In this document: positions 11,901-28,025 of the stretch, in pieces
Layout of the letters: each line of letters starts with the position of its first letter
Position numbering within the stretch: the first letter of the stretch is position 1
Assembly (NCBI RefSeq): GCF_910596095.1
Contig: NC_056548.1
Coordinates: 6,163,151-6,227,150, forward strand
Source of the DNA: Thunnus maccoyii
Lineage: Eukaryota > Chordata > Actinopteri > Scombriformes > Scombridae
Length of the DNA: 64,000 nt
Direction of reading: 5' to 3'
The notes under the pieces: generated by a model
The model's input: the letters and a program-made list of their open reading frames with translations, nothing else
Database searches by the model: none
Told to the model about the DNA's origin: nothing
Translations under genes and position numbers: made by a program

Positions 11901-14248
11901 TCCTCCCTCACCTGAAGTCCACCACCCTCAAGCAACCACACCCCCGGCACCACAGAGGGAGATTAATGCTCACCTGGAGCCAGAGGAAAACTCTGAATCA
12001 GACATCCAGGATGTTTCTGGTGTGATTCCTGATCAAGTGAGAACAGACGCTCCGTGCCAGACAGCTTCTCTCCAGACTACATCAACCATCGAGGTCAGCC
12101 CACCACAGAGCCCCTCCTCAACTCAGACAAACTCAGATGTGACCGATGGATCTTCTTACCACATGCCGACCCCAGAGAAGCCTCCAGTCCAGGACACCAT
12201 GCCTCCTGAGGACAAAGAATGTGCTGCTGTCCTGCAGCCTGAAGAAACATCTGAACCTCCCACTAGACAGGTGAAAACTGTTTTATTAATTTTCCTACAT
12301 GTCCCGGAATAACCCACATATTCAAAACACTAAAAAGCATTCTGGTATATTTTTGCTGCTTCTCTGGGTGGTTTAATTGGTATGTTTCCCTTCTAAAACT
12401 AGTTGTTTACATAGGGACAGTTAAACTGGATATATAGTTTTGCTACACCGTAGCTAAAGCGCACCTCCTCAAAAATATAACTACATGTCGGGGTTACGGC
12501 AGCTACAGACTCAGTGATACTCTCCTTCTCAGTTAGACACATTTATCAAAGCCATCTCCACTGCAGACCTGCTCACCACTTTCTATTGCAGTAAATGAAT
12601 GAACATAAACACTGCAGTGCTCAGCAGTAGTCTTCCATTCAGTAATGAGCGAAAATGGAAGTTACTGTACTGGGATGTAACTCCGGCTATTAAATCAATG
12701 GTTCACTATTGTTTCACAAAGTGAATGAAAGAATGTATCACAGTTATGCTCCACTTGGTCATGCACCTCACAATTTTTGAAACCGGGCTACCTGCCACCT
12801 GCATACACAGGGATGGACGACCTCAAAAGTAGATTTGCTGAACAGGTACGCCTGTACAAACATTTGTGTGATCATTCATTTAGAGACCACAGGGTCAGTC
12901 AAATGGCTTTAAACTCATGGAAAAAGTTTATAGAAGATGCGATTCGTATAATTGGAGCACTTGGATCAAGAGACACAGAAAATGATGCAGCAGGACAACC
13001 AGGACTTTCAGTTTGGTGCAGAAATTGGGGAGATGCAGGTTAAAATCAAACCCAGAGCATAAAAAAGAGATAAAATTTAAAATCTAGCAAATGCTATTTG
13101 AGGCAGAGAGGGACGTCCTAACCCTGTAAATCAAATAAAAGACAGCAGCTTGTATATAGTTTCATTTACAATAAATGTCAATAATGTACAAAATACTATA
13201 AATATAAAAGTTACCATTTCCTCTTGTGCTGAAATGAAACAATGTTTATGTCACTTTCACACAACCCTACAATCATTACTGTCTTTATGAAACTTATAAT
13301 ATTCACAACACTATTAGAGAGAAGTTGATGCAACCCTATAGTCATGTCTGAGGTTATAGTTAGTAGTGGTGTTGCATTACAGCGCAGTCTATTGAAGATG
13401 TGACTTATCAAGCCTCATCCACCTCTATAAAAGGGGAACATTAGAAACCTACACTGGCTTCTTTTGTCAAAAATAAACCTGCCATGTGATGTTAATTTCA
13501 CCTGCAGGTTATCGAAAGCAGCCCGCGGACAGAAACTACAGCTTCAACCTCCACCCTGCCTGGTGCTGCTGGGATTGACATCTCTCTCCATGATGAAACC
13601 TCTGTGTGTCTGAGCAAGCCTGGCCAACTCGTCAGCATCCAACCACAAAATCACAGCAACCCTACCATCCTTGCACCCAGCTCCTCGGTGGCGCCGTACT
13701 CAGGTAACAGCGAGCGTCTGGAATTCAGCGAATCTGCGCCAGACACTGTGGTCTCTGCCCATGTCCCTGCATGCTCAGCCGTCATCTCCAACACCGTCAA
13801 CTCAGCCTCCGCTCTGCCATGCGAGGAGAACGGCATCGCTCTCGACTACAACGAACCGGAGGAGAACCACTACGAGTCTCCCTGTCTGAGCTTGGACGTG
13901 CAGGACGTACAGGTGAATGTGGTGCACGTGGCCGAGGAGCCGTCTATCCTTAACCTAGACGGCCAAATCTCAGCGCCGCAAGTCAACGGTGAAGCAGCCA
14001 GAGAGATCACTTCTGCACCACCAACCAGCATCACTGCTGATACTGTATCTAGTTTAAACAACCCCTCCGGTGTAAACTACCACCCCTCTGCACCTGTGCC
14101 AGCTGATACTGCACCAGAGCAGAAGACGCCGCAGGATTCAGAGGAGAGGACGGCCCCTCACACCCCGCCATCTAACACAAAGTACATTCTGACCGCTGCA
14201 GGAGTGGGCGCCTGTGCACTGCTGATTGCGTGGAGGTTTAAGAATTAA
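8807..14248 (+). CDS. mavs: Mitochondrial antiviral-signalling protein (MAVS/IPS-1), whole coding span
   Basis: Adaptor on the outer mitochondrial membrane that receives RIG-I/MDA5 signals through its CARD and recruits TRAFs, leading to IRF3 and NF-kB activation. Coding exons: 8807-8929, 9839-10019, 11603-12270, 13508-14248; 1713 nt, 570 residues, all junctions GT-AG and in phase. Residues 1 to about 95 form the CARD (start MSFASDKLYDKY; W70 in RRENWVEQF matches human W56). Residues 103-540 are Pro/Ser/Thr-rich and low in structure. They contain PVQDT (296-300, TRAF2/3 type), PEENSE (228-233), PEETSE (314-319) and PEENHY (441-446), which fit the TRAF6 PxExx(acidic/aromatic) pattern; human has PEENEY. 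The last 21 residues are a tail-anchor helix ending WRFKN. The start is the ATG immediately after a splice acceptor. The pank2 gene follows, as in human. Identification is firm; exact isoforms are not known. Confidence 0.93.
8950..9435. repeat. Intron-2 repeat-like DNA
   Basis: Starts with ggactgggtatcaatg and has gatact/atcggtat-type motifs like those near 38465-38780. I read this as a degraded non-autonomous element; the boundaries are uncertain. Confidence 0.25.
9839..10019 (+). CDS. mavs: mavs coding exon 2 (CARD, second half)
   Basis: Acceptor aatttcag, donor GTAAGT at 10020; 181 nt, ends in phase 1. It encodes residues 42-101, including LLLDCLKRRENWVEQFIAAL, the most conserved part of the CARD. 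Confidence 0.93.
11603..12270 (+). CDS. mavs: mavs coding exon 3 (proline-rich region, TRAF motif)
   Basis: Acceptor tttgctctag, donor CAGACAG|GTGAAA; 668 nt, phase 1 to phase 0. About a quarter of the residues are proline. It contains PEENSE, PVQDT and PEETSE. Reading through the donor adds 13 residues and stops at 12312, so intron retention would give a soluble protein without the membrane anchor. Confidence 0.92.
12440..13060 (+). mobile_element. MADF-like transposon fragment in mavs intron
   Basis: An open frame at 12777-13043 holds the segment DLKSRFAEQVRLYKHLCDHS followed by ...SQMALNSWKK. This resembles the N-terminal part of MADF/Myb-like DNA-binding proteins encoded by PIF/Harbinger-type transposons. 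Similarity stops after NSWKK, so the domain is truncated. It has no start context and ends without a splice donor. The preceding 300 bases may belong to the same insertion. Confidence 0.4.
13508..14248 (+). CDS. mavs: mavs coding exon 4 (TRAF6 motif and membrane anchor)
   Basis: Acceptor cacctgcag; phase 0; stop TAA at 14246-14248. It encodes residues 325-570: a GIDIS segment (346-350) that could stand in for the pLxIS IRF3-docking motif, PEENHY (441-446), and the terminal helix TAAGVGACALLIAW with a basic end. Confidence 0.93.
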   Translation, partial: VIESSPRTETTASTSTLPGAAGIDISLHDETSVCLSKPGQLVSIQPQNHSNPTILAPSSSVAPYSGNSERLEFSESAPDTVVSAHVPACSAVISNTVNSASALPCEENGIALDYNEPEENHYESPCLSLDVQDVQVNVVHVAEEPSILNLDGQISAPQVNGEAAREITSAPPTSITADTVSSLNNPSGVNYHPSAPVPADTAPEQKTPQDSEERTAPHTPPSNTKYILTAAGVGACALLIAWRFKN

Positions 14249-14962
14249 GGAGATTTAATACCTTTAAAGGAAGAGAAGATTAGAGATTAAAGCTTTTGAA
14301 AGAGGATCTTAAGGGTATGGTGCCTTATTGTAGTCACTGGACTGAGGTGGCATGAGCCAGCTGTTTAATTATTACCCACAGTAATAGCTGACCGACCAGA
14401 ACTTTGATCATGTCATTAATTACTAGTATGTTGTTAAGTTGACTATATTGTATCGTTTTAATGTTGAATGACCTTAGTGAGCAAAAAAAAAAACAAACAA
14501 AAAAAAAACACCCATCTTCTTCTAGTTAGGTTGAGATCTCAGGTCGTTTATACACTCCCTGCAATTATGTGTTTTGTAAAGGTGATATTAATGATAGAAA
14601 CGTTCACTTGTCTGATAAGCACTTTCTAGATATGGCTGTTGGCTGTCATGCATTGAGGATTATTATAATAAGGACCTGAATTGTACTGGACTGGTGGAAA
14701 AAGTACCTGCATTACACTGGAATTTTTCTTCTCCTGTGGATAGTCGGAAATAGGGCTGTGAGTGACTGCTAGTGCACCGTCTGTATTTATTTGTACATAT
14801 ATATATATATACACTTTATCTTAATTACCGGTATGTATTTCAAGAAAACACAGATATGTCAGAAACATTCCAAAGCACTCATTGTGTGTTTTAAACCAAA
14901 TATTCAACAAGAATCAGTCAGCTAATAGTTTTAGTTTCATATTTTGCATATTTCAGGTTCAG

Positions 14963-15213
14963 CAGTGTTTCCCAAACTTTTTAAAAACCATCACAACCCT
15001 CGATAGAGATTTTTCTTTTTGTCGCACTGTCCCCTTGTTTCTGTCTGAGCCAGAAAGCGTGTTGTGTTACTGTGACATGTGGCAGTTATTGCTTATGTCT
15101 TCTGTTTTGATGTTTGAAAACATATTACAGCTAAAAAATTTTTATTGAAATTAGCGTAATCATCATAATGAAATATTATTAAAGATGTACGATGAAAACC
15201 TTGGGAACCTCTG
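14963..15213 (+). mobile_element. hAT-like MITE in the mavs 3' UTR
   Basis: The left end cagtgtttcccaaactttt and right end ttgggaacctctg form imperfect terminal inverted repeats of the CAGTGGTTCCCAAAC class common in vertebrate hAT MITEs. About 250 bases, non-coding. It would be part of the mavs transcript if polyadenylation is at 15558. Confidence 0.6.
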
Positions 15214-15557
15214 GTCTAGACAGCCTCAACTGCTTACTGGCTATCACCTTGTGTAAATGTTTGAAATGATGTAGTTTTTTCATAGGTTTTCTTCTTCTCC
15301 ATCAAATAGAAAACAAGTTTGAATGTGTCATGTGCTCTGTCAGGTGAGAGATTTTATTGTAAAAAGTATTGTCGATACACGAAATGTCAGGAAAAAAAAG
15401 AGCAATTTAGAGCGTTTTGCACATTGTAAGATGATATTTGAGCTTCAGAGATGCTTTGTAGAAGAAAGGTATCGTACACATGTAAATTGTGATCCCAGTT
15501 TAAGTTTTGTCTCAGTTTGTATGCACAGTCTCTAGCTATGCACTTAGCAATCACATC

Positions 15558-15563
15558 AATAAA
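15558..15563 (+). terminator. mavs: mavs polyadenylation signal
   Basis: AATAAA in the sense orientation, 1.3 kb after the mavs stop codon and the first clear canonical signal there. Confidence 0.45.
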
Positions 15564-15589
15564 CCTGAAATGATGAAAAAAAGTGAATG

Positions 15590-16388
15590 TCAACTTTATA
15601 AAATTGTGCTTTTTTGGTACATGAATCACACTGAAGAGCTTCAAGTTTCCACATCACACTTATGTAAGTTGCATACTGGAACATAATTGGTTTCCAAACT
15701 AGTTGTGATGTTACAAATCATGCTTGTACATACATACACATCTTCAACTAAGATTTAGATGAGAAGCTTTCCAACTTCTGCCTGAATTTGAAAACTACCT
15801 TTTACTGTCTATTATTAGATTATTATTATTATTATTGGTTTGCTGATCAAAATAATCTTCCAGCTTCTTCCAAGATGCTGTTGTGTATGAACATTCATAC
15901 AAAAAAATCACATTTATAGGTGACATTTACAAATTTTGAACTATAAGAGTTAGGATAACAACTTGATCCCAGAGAGGAATTTCACATCACAGCAGCACAG
16001 GGACAGGTTAAGAAAACAGATATATAATATAAGATAACTGTTAGAATAAAGTAAAAAGAGAAATAAGACAGATGACATTTAAAAAAAGCTATATACAATG
16101 TACATCACTTTAAGAAGTGATTGCAAATGATAATAGTGCTTCAGAAATCCAAAAATCCAGTCGTACATCTCCAGTAGCCATGGCATGTTTACAATATATA
16201 TGTATAGGTATATAGGTATAACTAATGGATGATGAATGAATGATGAATAATAAATATACTATACATAATAACACATTAAAATACTGTATATAGTGTTATA
16301 TATCATTTATGTGCAGTGTATGTAATATACACACACTTTACAGTTAATAAAATACTATATAGATAAATATATACTGTATATATATTCA
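15590..16388. other. mavs-pank2 intergenic DNA
   Basis: AT-rich with a short ATT triplet repeat at about 15815-15836 and many TATA tracts. No gene recognised. Confidence 0.4.
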
Positions 16389-16714
16389 CAGTGCCAGTCA
16401 AAGGTTTAGACACACCTACTCATTCAAGGCTTTTCTTCTATTTTTAATAGTTCTACATTGTAGAACAATACTGAAAACATCAAAACTATGAAATAAAAAA
16501 TATGGGATTTTGTTTCATATTTTAGATTCCTCAAATTAGCATCTGTTTGCCTATATATATTGCTAATATCATAACTAGCTTCATAAGGTAGTCCATATTT
16601 CATAGTTACAATGTCTTCACTATTGTTCAACAATGTAGAAACTAGTAAAAAATAATAAATAATAAATAAAAACCTTGAATGAGTAGGTGTGTCCAAGCTT
16701 TTTTATTGATACTG
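16389..16714. mobile_element. Tc1-like MITE
   Basis: The ends are inverted repeats: cagtgccagtcaaaggttta...cacacctactcattcaagg on the left and ccttgaatgagtaggtgtgt...actg on the right. The right side is followed by TA dinucleotides, the target preferred by Tc1/mariner elements. About 325 bases without a transposase. Confidence 0.8.
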
Positions 16715-16977
16715 TATATATAAATGGAAAAGATACAATGATACAGCTATATAAATATAATAATAACAATGTCGTAATATAGTATTTTGAGATACAGTAT
16801 TACTTCCACTGTATATTACGTAAGATTTTATAATGTATTTTTCTCAGTTTGTTTGGGATTATATCTTGGTTCTTGTTTCTCTTTTGTTTTTCATACATCA
16901 TGTTTTTTATGTTAAAAAAAAGAAAAATGTGACATCAACCTCCTTTTATAAAATGTTTACCGAGGCGGACTCGCATT

Positions 16978-17069
16978 CTGATTGGTTCTGGCGTCTTTCA
17001 ATCACCTGCTAACCCCGCCCACCTTGGGCTGACAGCGAACATAAAAAGGACGGGCACTCCGGCCGTTAG
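16978..17069 (+). promoter_or_regulatory. pank2: pank2 core promoter
   Basis: Inverted CCAAT box attggt (16981-16986), GC box ccccgccc (17013-17020) and a TATA-like ataaaaag (17041-17048), in the usual order and spacing about 160 bases before the ATG. The transcription start is inferred near 17070. Confidence 0.6.
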
Positions 17070-17151
17070 TGACAACACAGCTACTTAGCTAGTTAATTAG
17101 CTAGCCCGTTGAGACTTGGACTTCATTGTCCGCATAAATCATTGACGTTTA

Positions 17152-17191
17152 ATGATTTGATTTATCACAAACTACAGCATAAATGTTGTAA
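17152..17191 (+). promoter_or_regulatory. pank2: Two minimal upstream ORFs in the pank2 leader
   Basis: ATG ATT TGA at 17152-17160 and ATG TTG TAA at 17183-17191 precede the main ATG at 17205. Such two-codon ORFs can reduce translation of the main frame. Confidence 0.4.
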
Positions 17192-17204
17192 ATTAGTAAT
17201 TTCA

Positions 17205-22586
<5,382 letters not shown>

Positions 22587-23165
22587 TCCGTCCAACTACA
22601 TCCAAAGAAGCACTTGTCAATCTGCTGCAAAGACCATTAGCACTTTAGACTGTTCAGAGTCAATTCCAAGGTGGGATTTAACATCCAGCCACCAGCCAGT
22701 TACTGCTAAATTGTGGTTGTTGCAGGCAAACTGTCAAAACGTTTAGAGGTCTTATCATGTTCTCAGAAATCAAGTTGGTTTGTAAAATGGTGAAAAGCGG
22801 CTTCTGAATTTTGACACACACCTGCTATTGTGGTCAGTGGATGGAAACCGGTTTCCTGCTCACATCAAAGTCGAATGCAGCAAAAGTGACAAAGTCATTG
22901 TCTGCATGACTTAGAAGAAATGAGTTGAGCTGTGACTGAAACGTTTCTCAAGGAAATTCACCACGGTTGCCTGAAATACTAAAGATAAGAGGTACTTAAA
23001 AAGTACTCGTCATGATATAGTTTTGTCTTGTGGACTGCATGTAGCCCTCAGTGGATATCAGGTCCTGGTCCAAATATTGGCAAATAGTGTTTTATATGGT
23101 TGATTTTACTTAACTTAAGTACCAGGTGGATGGGAGCTTTTTAAATTGGATGATACTGTATGATA

Positions 23166-23725
23166 AGGATGTAACGGTACACAAAATTTACGGTTTGGTA
23201 TGTACCTTGGTTTTGGGGTCATGGTTCGGTACGATTTCGGTACAGCAGAAAAAAAAAGAAAGGTAGAAAATAACATTTTGGTCTTTATTTAGAAAACATC
23301 CAACAATGACTCATTGGCCAAAACTGTTACTGAAACAGTTTAGTTTTGCTGCAGTGGAAAAAGAAAACAGTCTTTCTGTTTCTGCAGGGAGTCGGGACGC
23401 CTGCTGACAGCTGTTTTATGCTGATTTATGGTCTAACTGTATATAAAGTAGTTGAAACTAGCTTCACCTCCAGCAGCTACAACGGTAACATGCATCAGAG
23501 GGACCAAACCGGCTAGCATACATCCATGAGCATGCTACAGCTAAATAACGCGCTGCCAAAATGTTCCGGGTGGAACTCATGCTCTAGAATTATTGTTCCG
23601 CACGTCAGAGTCAGTGGACTATTAAAGTATTTTGACAAGAACTGTTTGGGTCATACGCAACCGAAGAAAAGTCACATACCGAACATCCTGTAACGGTTCT
23701 GGACGAATACACGTACCGTTACTGT
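23166..23725. mobile_element. MITE, 'aggatgtaacggtac' type
   Basis: Left end aggatgtaacggtacacaaa and right end gtaccgttactg are inverted; the interior has ggtttggtatgtacc and cataccgaacatcctgtaac. The taacggta/taccgtta ends are typical of hAT-type MITEs in fish. About 560 bases, no coding frame. Confidence 0.55.
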
Positions 23726-23759
23726 GAGTGCTAGGAAAGCACAGACAATAAACTTAGCT

Positions 23760-23990
23760 CTGTTATTTTTATTATTGATTAATTTGCACATTTACATATT
23801 TTGTCAATCAACTGACAAATTAAATGTGAGAAAAAAGCCAAACATCTCCAAAGCCAAAAACAATTCTTAACCCAAAGATAATGAATTTACCATCATATAC
23901 GATGAATCTTCTCATTTGAGAGACTGGAACCAGGAAATTTGACATTTCTCCTCGAAAAACTACTGAAGCGATTATCAAGATTGTAGCTGA
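23760..23990. repeat. Interspersed repeat related to 58340-58672
   Basis: Holds attgattaatttgcac, catctccaaagccaaaa and a tail gattatcaagattgtagct. This is the reversed or diverged form of the family also seen at 5705, 30945, 31255 and 58340. Confidence 0.4.
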
Positions 23991-25190
23991 TAATTAACTC
24001 TACATAGTTCTGAATTATCACAAGATTCTGAATATCAAACACTAGTTTGTACAAAGTCGATCTTGCAGATGAAATAACTCAAAACAATCATTTAGCTGTT
24101 ACTGTAACTGCTCCCGTCCACCTGGTACTCCTGGTAAGTTAAAACACGACACTTAGAAACATTTACAACCGCTTACACTTTATGTTTTATTATATTAGAG
24201 CAATTAGTCATTATCACCAATTTAAACAGTTGATGCAAAAACAAGTGAGTTTTCCACACTGGATGATTTTTATTTAAAGATTTATTCAAGACTCTGAATC
24301 ATAATTGATAAAAATGCACAAGAAGTCACCATTATATCAGATTTGTGTTTTGATGAAGAAATGAACTGTTACTGTTGTAGAATATGGATTGTTTCTGCCT
24401 CTGTAAAGATGTATAATGTACTGTTACTGTCCTTTTTTTTTCAGTTGAGATGTTCATACTTGTGAAGTTTATAATTCAGACTGTTTCCTGAGCTCTCCTT
24501 AGCAACAGGAAACCTGTAGAATCAGTGTTGAGGTTAGTGAGACTGAACTGTAATGTATCAGTGACCCCAAACATCTGCCCCCAGCTGGAAATATTGATGA
24601 ATGTGCAGAAATTGGAGGTAAAACTAAAGGGCATCGAATACCAGAATTTTCTCTAAATCTAAGTTTACCACGAGTAGTGGTATGTTCAGTGTGTACAGTG
24701 TAGTGAACTGTTGCTGTTTTTAATTTAACGTTCGTCTTCTTGAGGTTTTTGTGTTTTTACGGAGGCGTTTAGCAAAGCGTCTCTGATGTGTTCGCATTAT
24801 CCGGGTTGTGATCGGTCCCATCGTTTTTATTCAGTGCATATCCGTCCCATTGCAATGTTCGTTCAGTAGTCCACAGATGGTATTACAGGGACCATATAAA
24901 CCAACTCAAGAAGAGGTTTGACTCCCAAAATTCAATGGACACAGTTTTTTTTTTCAGCCGTCAGTTACCAGATAAACTATCTACAAGTTGAGGAGTTGAT
25001 TTTAACTGAAGTGCCTGTCATGTGTTTTGTATAGAATACAATAAGAAATGTGTTCAATAATGTGAATAAGACACTGATTTGTAATTCTTTCCCTCTGTTG
25101 GATGCTTGTACATTGCAAAGAAAACTTTCTTTTTTCTTTTTTTTTTCTTTTGTAACGATGTCATTTCAGATTTCTTATTGAAGTTTCCCT

Positions 25191-25196
25191 ATTAAA
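25191..25196 (+). terminator. pank2: Possible pank2 polyadenylation signal
   Basis: ATTAAA followed within 40 bases by GT-rich DNA; a second candidate, AATAAA, is at 23747-23752. Confidence 0.3.
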
Positions 25197-25210
25197 CACA
25201 AAGATTTTGT

Positions 25211-25963
25211 ATCTTTCTGAGTACATGTGGCCTTTTTATGGGGGGTTAAAGATTTATTAAAATATGACAAAGAGTATGGTGTGAGGAAAAAAATGTAAGT
25301 ATTGGTTTTGTTTTTCATCTGTTTAAAGAAAAATGGGCTGATGAGATTGATTTGGAATAAGCCAAAATTTAGAACATATAATTTAATCAAAACTGAGTTT
25401 ATTTACTGAAAATTATGTGAAGTTTAATCTGCCAAAAAAGGAAAAGACGTCTGTGTGCCCAACTAAGATCACATATGGAAGTGGTAAGTTATGTTGGTAT
25501 TGAAGAAAAGGAGTTAAAGTAGAAAATGAAAAGCATTTTCTTTTTTCCTTTGTATTATAATTACAGAAAAAATTATTCAGTAAAACTAAAAACGAACACT
25601 TAAGGAAGACGTTGCAATTATGAAAACGCTTGAAATGGACATTTTTAGTCTTTTTAGGACTTTTTTGAGTATTTGGACAATGCCTGGTCGTTAAGAAAAA
25701 CAGTTTTTTATAGGTTTGTTAAGGCTTTTGATTCTTCTTGGTTTGCAGCAATGTTTTTCTTTTGAAAATTACTGTCAATCCTCAGAAGCTGCTATTCATA
25801 TGACTTATCTTGTGTCATGTAATCCCCCTAAAAGAAAGTTTTTCAGTGTTTGATATTTGTTGGTTCAACTCAGTAATTTTAGTAGTTTTGAGGTTGGAGG
25901 ATGCTGTAAAGTGTTGCTGTTATTTTGTCCACCCTTCACACCGTCCTGTGGTATTGTCTCGGT
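25211..25963. other. Intergenic DNA, no gene recognised
   Basis: AT-rich, only short chance open frames. Confidence 0.4.
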
Positions 25964-26168
25964 CAGTGGTTCTCAAACTTTTTTTGCTTTTAGATGTTTT
26001 ATTACAGAAAGTATGAAACCAATGACCACAACAGTCGTACATTCTGTCATTGTGTTAATTATGGATCGAATTATAGTGAAAATAAATTATTCCCCTTTTT
26101 GCTGGGGACCCCCTGGAGCCCCCTGAAGGACCCCTAGGGGTCCCCGGACCCCACTTTGAGAACCACTG
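25964..26168. mobile_element. hAT-like MITE with likely target duplication
   Basis: The ends cagtggttctcaaactttttt and ...cactttgagaaccactg are clear terminal inverted repeats. The flanking octamers gtctcggt (25956-25963) and gtctaggg (26169-26176) match at 6 of 8, fitting the 8-base duplication of hAT elements. The interior has a GC-rich run of ccccc/ggggg. Confidence 0.8.
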
Positions 26169-26479
26169 GTCTAGGGGATGAAATTAAATATATTTTCATT
26201 TATGTAAAGTCACTTAAAACTCAGTAGGGTCAGTTCTGAGCGTGGCTGAACTTAATTGCATGTCAATATGAGGATATTTAATCAAATTTACTCTCAAAAT
26301 ATTTTTACAGAAATCTTATTTGCATCTTTTTCGGTTGTAAATATTTTGTGGACACGTTGGACGCTTCGGCAGGCACGTAGTCTGCATGTAAAATGAATTG
26401 AAACTCACGTTTTTCGGTGTTATGCAAGAGGACAACCTGTAACAGATCCATCCATGAAAGAGTTAGTGTGTCTTTCCAG

Positions 26480-26795
26480 GGAATAAATCCAGCCCACTTC
26501 AGTCCTGCAGCCTCCTCCTCCTCCTCCTCCTCAGTGAGGCTGCACAGCTGGCAATTTACAGACTATAAGGCTTAAGGCTGAAAGGAGGAATTAGCTGCTG
26601 GGTGGACCACTGTCCCGCAAACTGGACCCTTGTTTGATGGAGGAGATGAATTAGCTCAAGCTGTGTGGAATATTTATTAATCTTTTGTCTTTAGAGGTTT
26701 AGTTTATGAACTTCTGGATAACTAAACCTTTAAAAAACACCTCCCCCTCTCTCCACTGGAACCGTTATAACCTCCTCATATTGGGAAATATAAGG
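26480..26795 (+). other. loxl3: Candidate loxl3 5' non-coding exon/promoter
   Basis: The first coding exon of loxl3 has an acceptor 8 bases before its ATG, so an upstream exon must exist. This stretch has a (CCT)n tract at about 26510-26531 and ends AATATAAG|GTAAGA, a near-perfect splice donor at 26795/26796. Distance to the coding exon would be 5.7 kb. This is the best candidate I see, without other support. Confidence 0.2.
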
Positions 26796-27239
26796 TAAGA
26801 CACACATTGTGTTAATAATTTGAGTTGTTATGGCCAGAAATGAAAAGAAATGCCAGGACGGATCGTTATTAAGCTGTAAAACTTAGATTTACAGAGTAAT
26901 TTCGCTGTGGTTCAACATTAAAAGTTGCTAATTTGTATCAGGAAAGCAGCAAACTACAAATTTTTATAGTGTGAGTATTAAAAACACACACTACACATTA
27001 CATTATATGTACACTTTGATAACTCTATAAGGCAGCGTTGTGCTGTAAAGCGGCTTTCAGACAGTCTCCATCTGCAGCAGTTTATTCAGACTGGTGAAAC
27101 AGACTTTCACTTTTTGGATCCTGGATATCGTAGATTTTAAAAAATGTGAAGAATGTTGCAACATTTAACAGAAACCAGATAGAGTCTTGGAAAAAGAGTA
27201 TAGACTGTTTTCAAAAGGAATCCCTGTTGCCATAACTGC

Positions 27240-28025
27240 GGTGGTGGAAAATTCATTCACTTCTGTACCTGAGCACAGTTTGGAGGTACTTCAGTGTTTC
27301 CATCTGATGCTACTCCGCTACATTTTAGAAGGAAATATTGTACTTTTTTACTCCTCTATATTTATTTTACATCTATAGTTACTTTTCAGATCAAGATTCT
27401 ACATTGAAAATATGATAAACTTATAAAATAAAAGGTGTTGTTAAAGATTAAACCAGTGGTTCCTCAGATTTTTTGGCTTATGACAACAAAAAGCAGCGTC
27501 TAGTTGGGGTTCCTTATCACATTTCAGATGTCTATGAGTTGTTTCACCACAGAGTCATTTCCCCTCCAGACTTCTGAAACGGTCTCATTGTAATAGCAGT
27601 CTGAAGTGGTCAAATGATCAAATATTTCACAAAAAAGAAGAAAGTTCAGGTGTGAATATATCTGTATGTGTATGTAACTACCTCATTAATTCTCTCACGA
27701 CCCTTCAGACTCATCTTGTGTTCCCATGAGGGGGCCCGACCCCTAGGTTGGAAACCTAAATTATCTAACCGTATGTTAAGTTGTTGGGTAACCTGCTTCA
27801 ACAGTAAAATGTTGCTTATGTGTTGATGCATCAGTATTAATAATATATTACTATAACACACAGGGGCCATATTTTAACAGAATGTGTACTTTTACTTTTG
27901 ATACTTTTTGCTGTATTTATGTACTTTTACTTCAGCTGGATTTTGGATGCAGGACTTTTACTTTTAATGGAGTATTTTAAATTGTTGGTAATTTAGCTGA
28001 AGTAAAGGATCTGAATACTCAGAAG
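27240..28025. repeat. Composite repeat with inserted hAT-like MITE
   Basis: The outer parts (27240-27440 and 27880-28020) have the tacttttactt/agtactt motifs of a common fish repeat with inverted ends. Inside, 27454-27757 runs from cagtggttcctcagatttttt to ggttggaaacct, a hAT-type MITE like that at 25964. The nesting implies the inner one inserted later. Confidence 0.5.

Larger units (their letters stand above)
14249..15580 (+). other. mavs: mavs 3' untranslated region (inferred)
   Basis: From the stop codon to an AATAAA signal at 15558-15563. It contains an A-rich run near 14482-14510, a TA repeat near 14798-14812 and an embedded hAT-like MITE. The transcript end is inferred from the signal only. 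Confidence 0.45.
22587..25210 (+). other. pank2: pank2 3' UTR and flanking DNA (inferred)
   Basis: The end of the transcript is not certain. AATAAA occurs at 23747-23752, and ATTAAA at 25191-25196 is followed by a T/GT-rich stretch; either could be used. The interval contains a MITE at 23166-23725 and an older repeat at 23760-23990. Confidence 0.3.

Noticed and set aside
11636-11953. 105-codon minus-strand open frame
   Set aside because: Antisense of the proline-rich mavs exon 3; codon-biased shadow.
12777-13043. Possible extra mavs exon
   Set aside because: No usable splice sites around it, and joining exon 3 directly to the 13508 exon keeps phase 0 and gives a normal-length MAVS.
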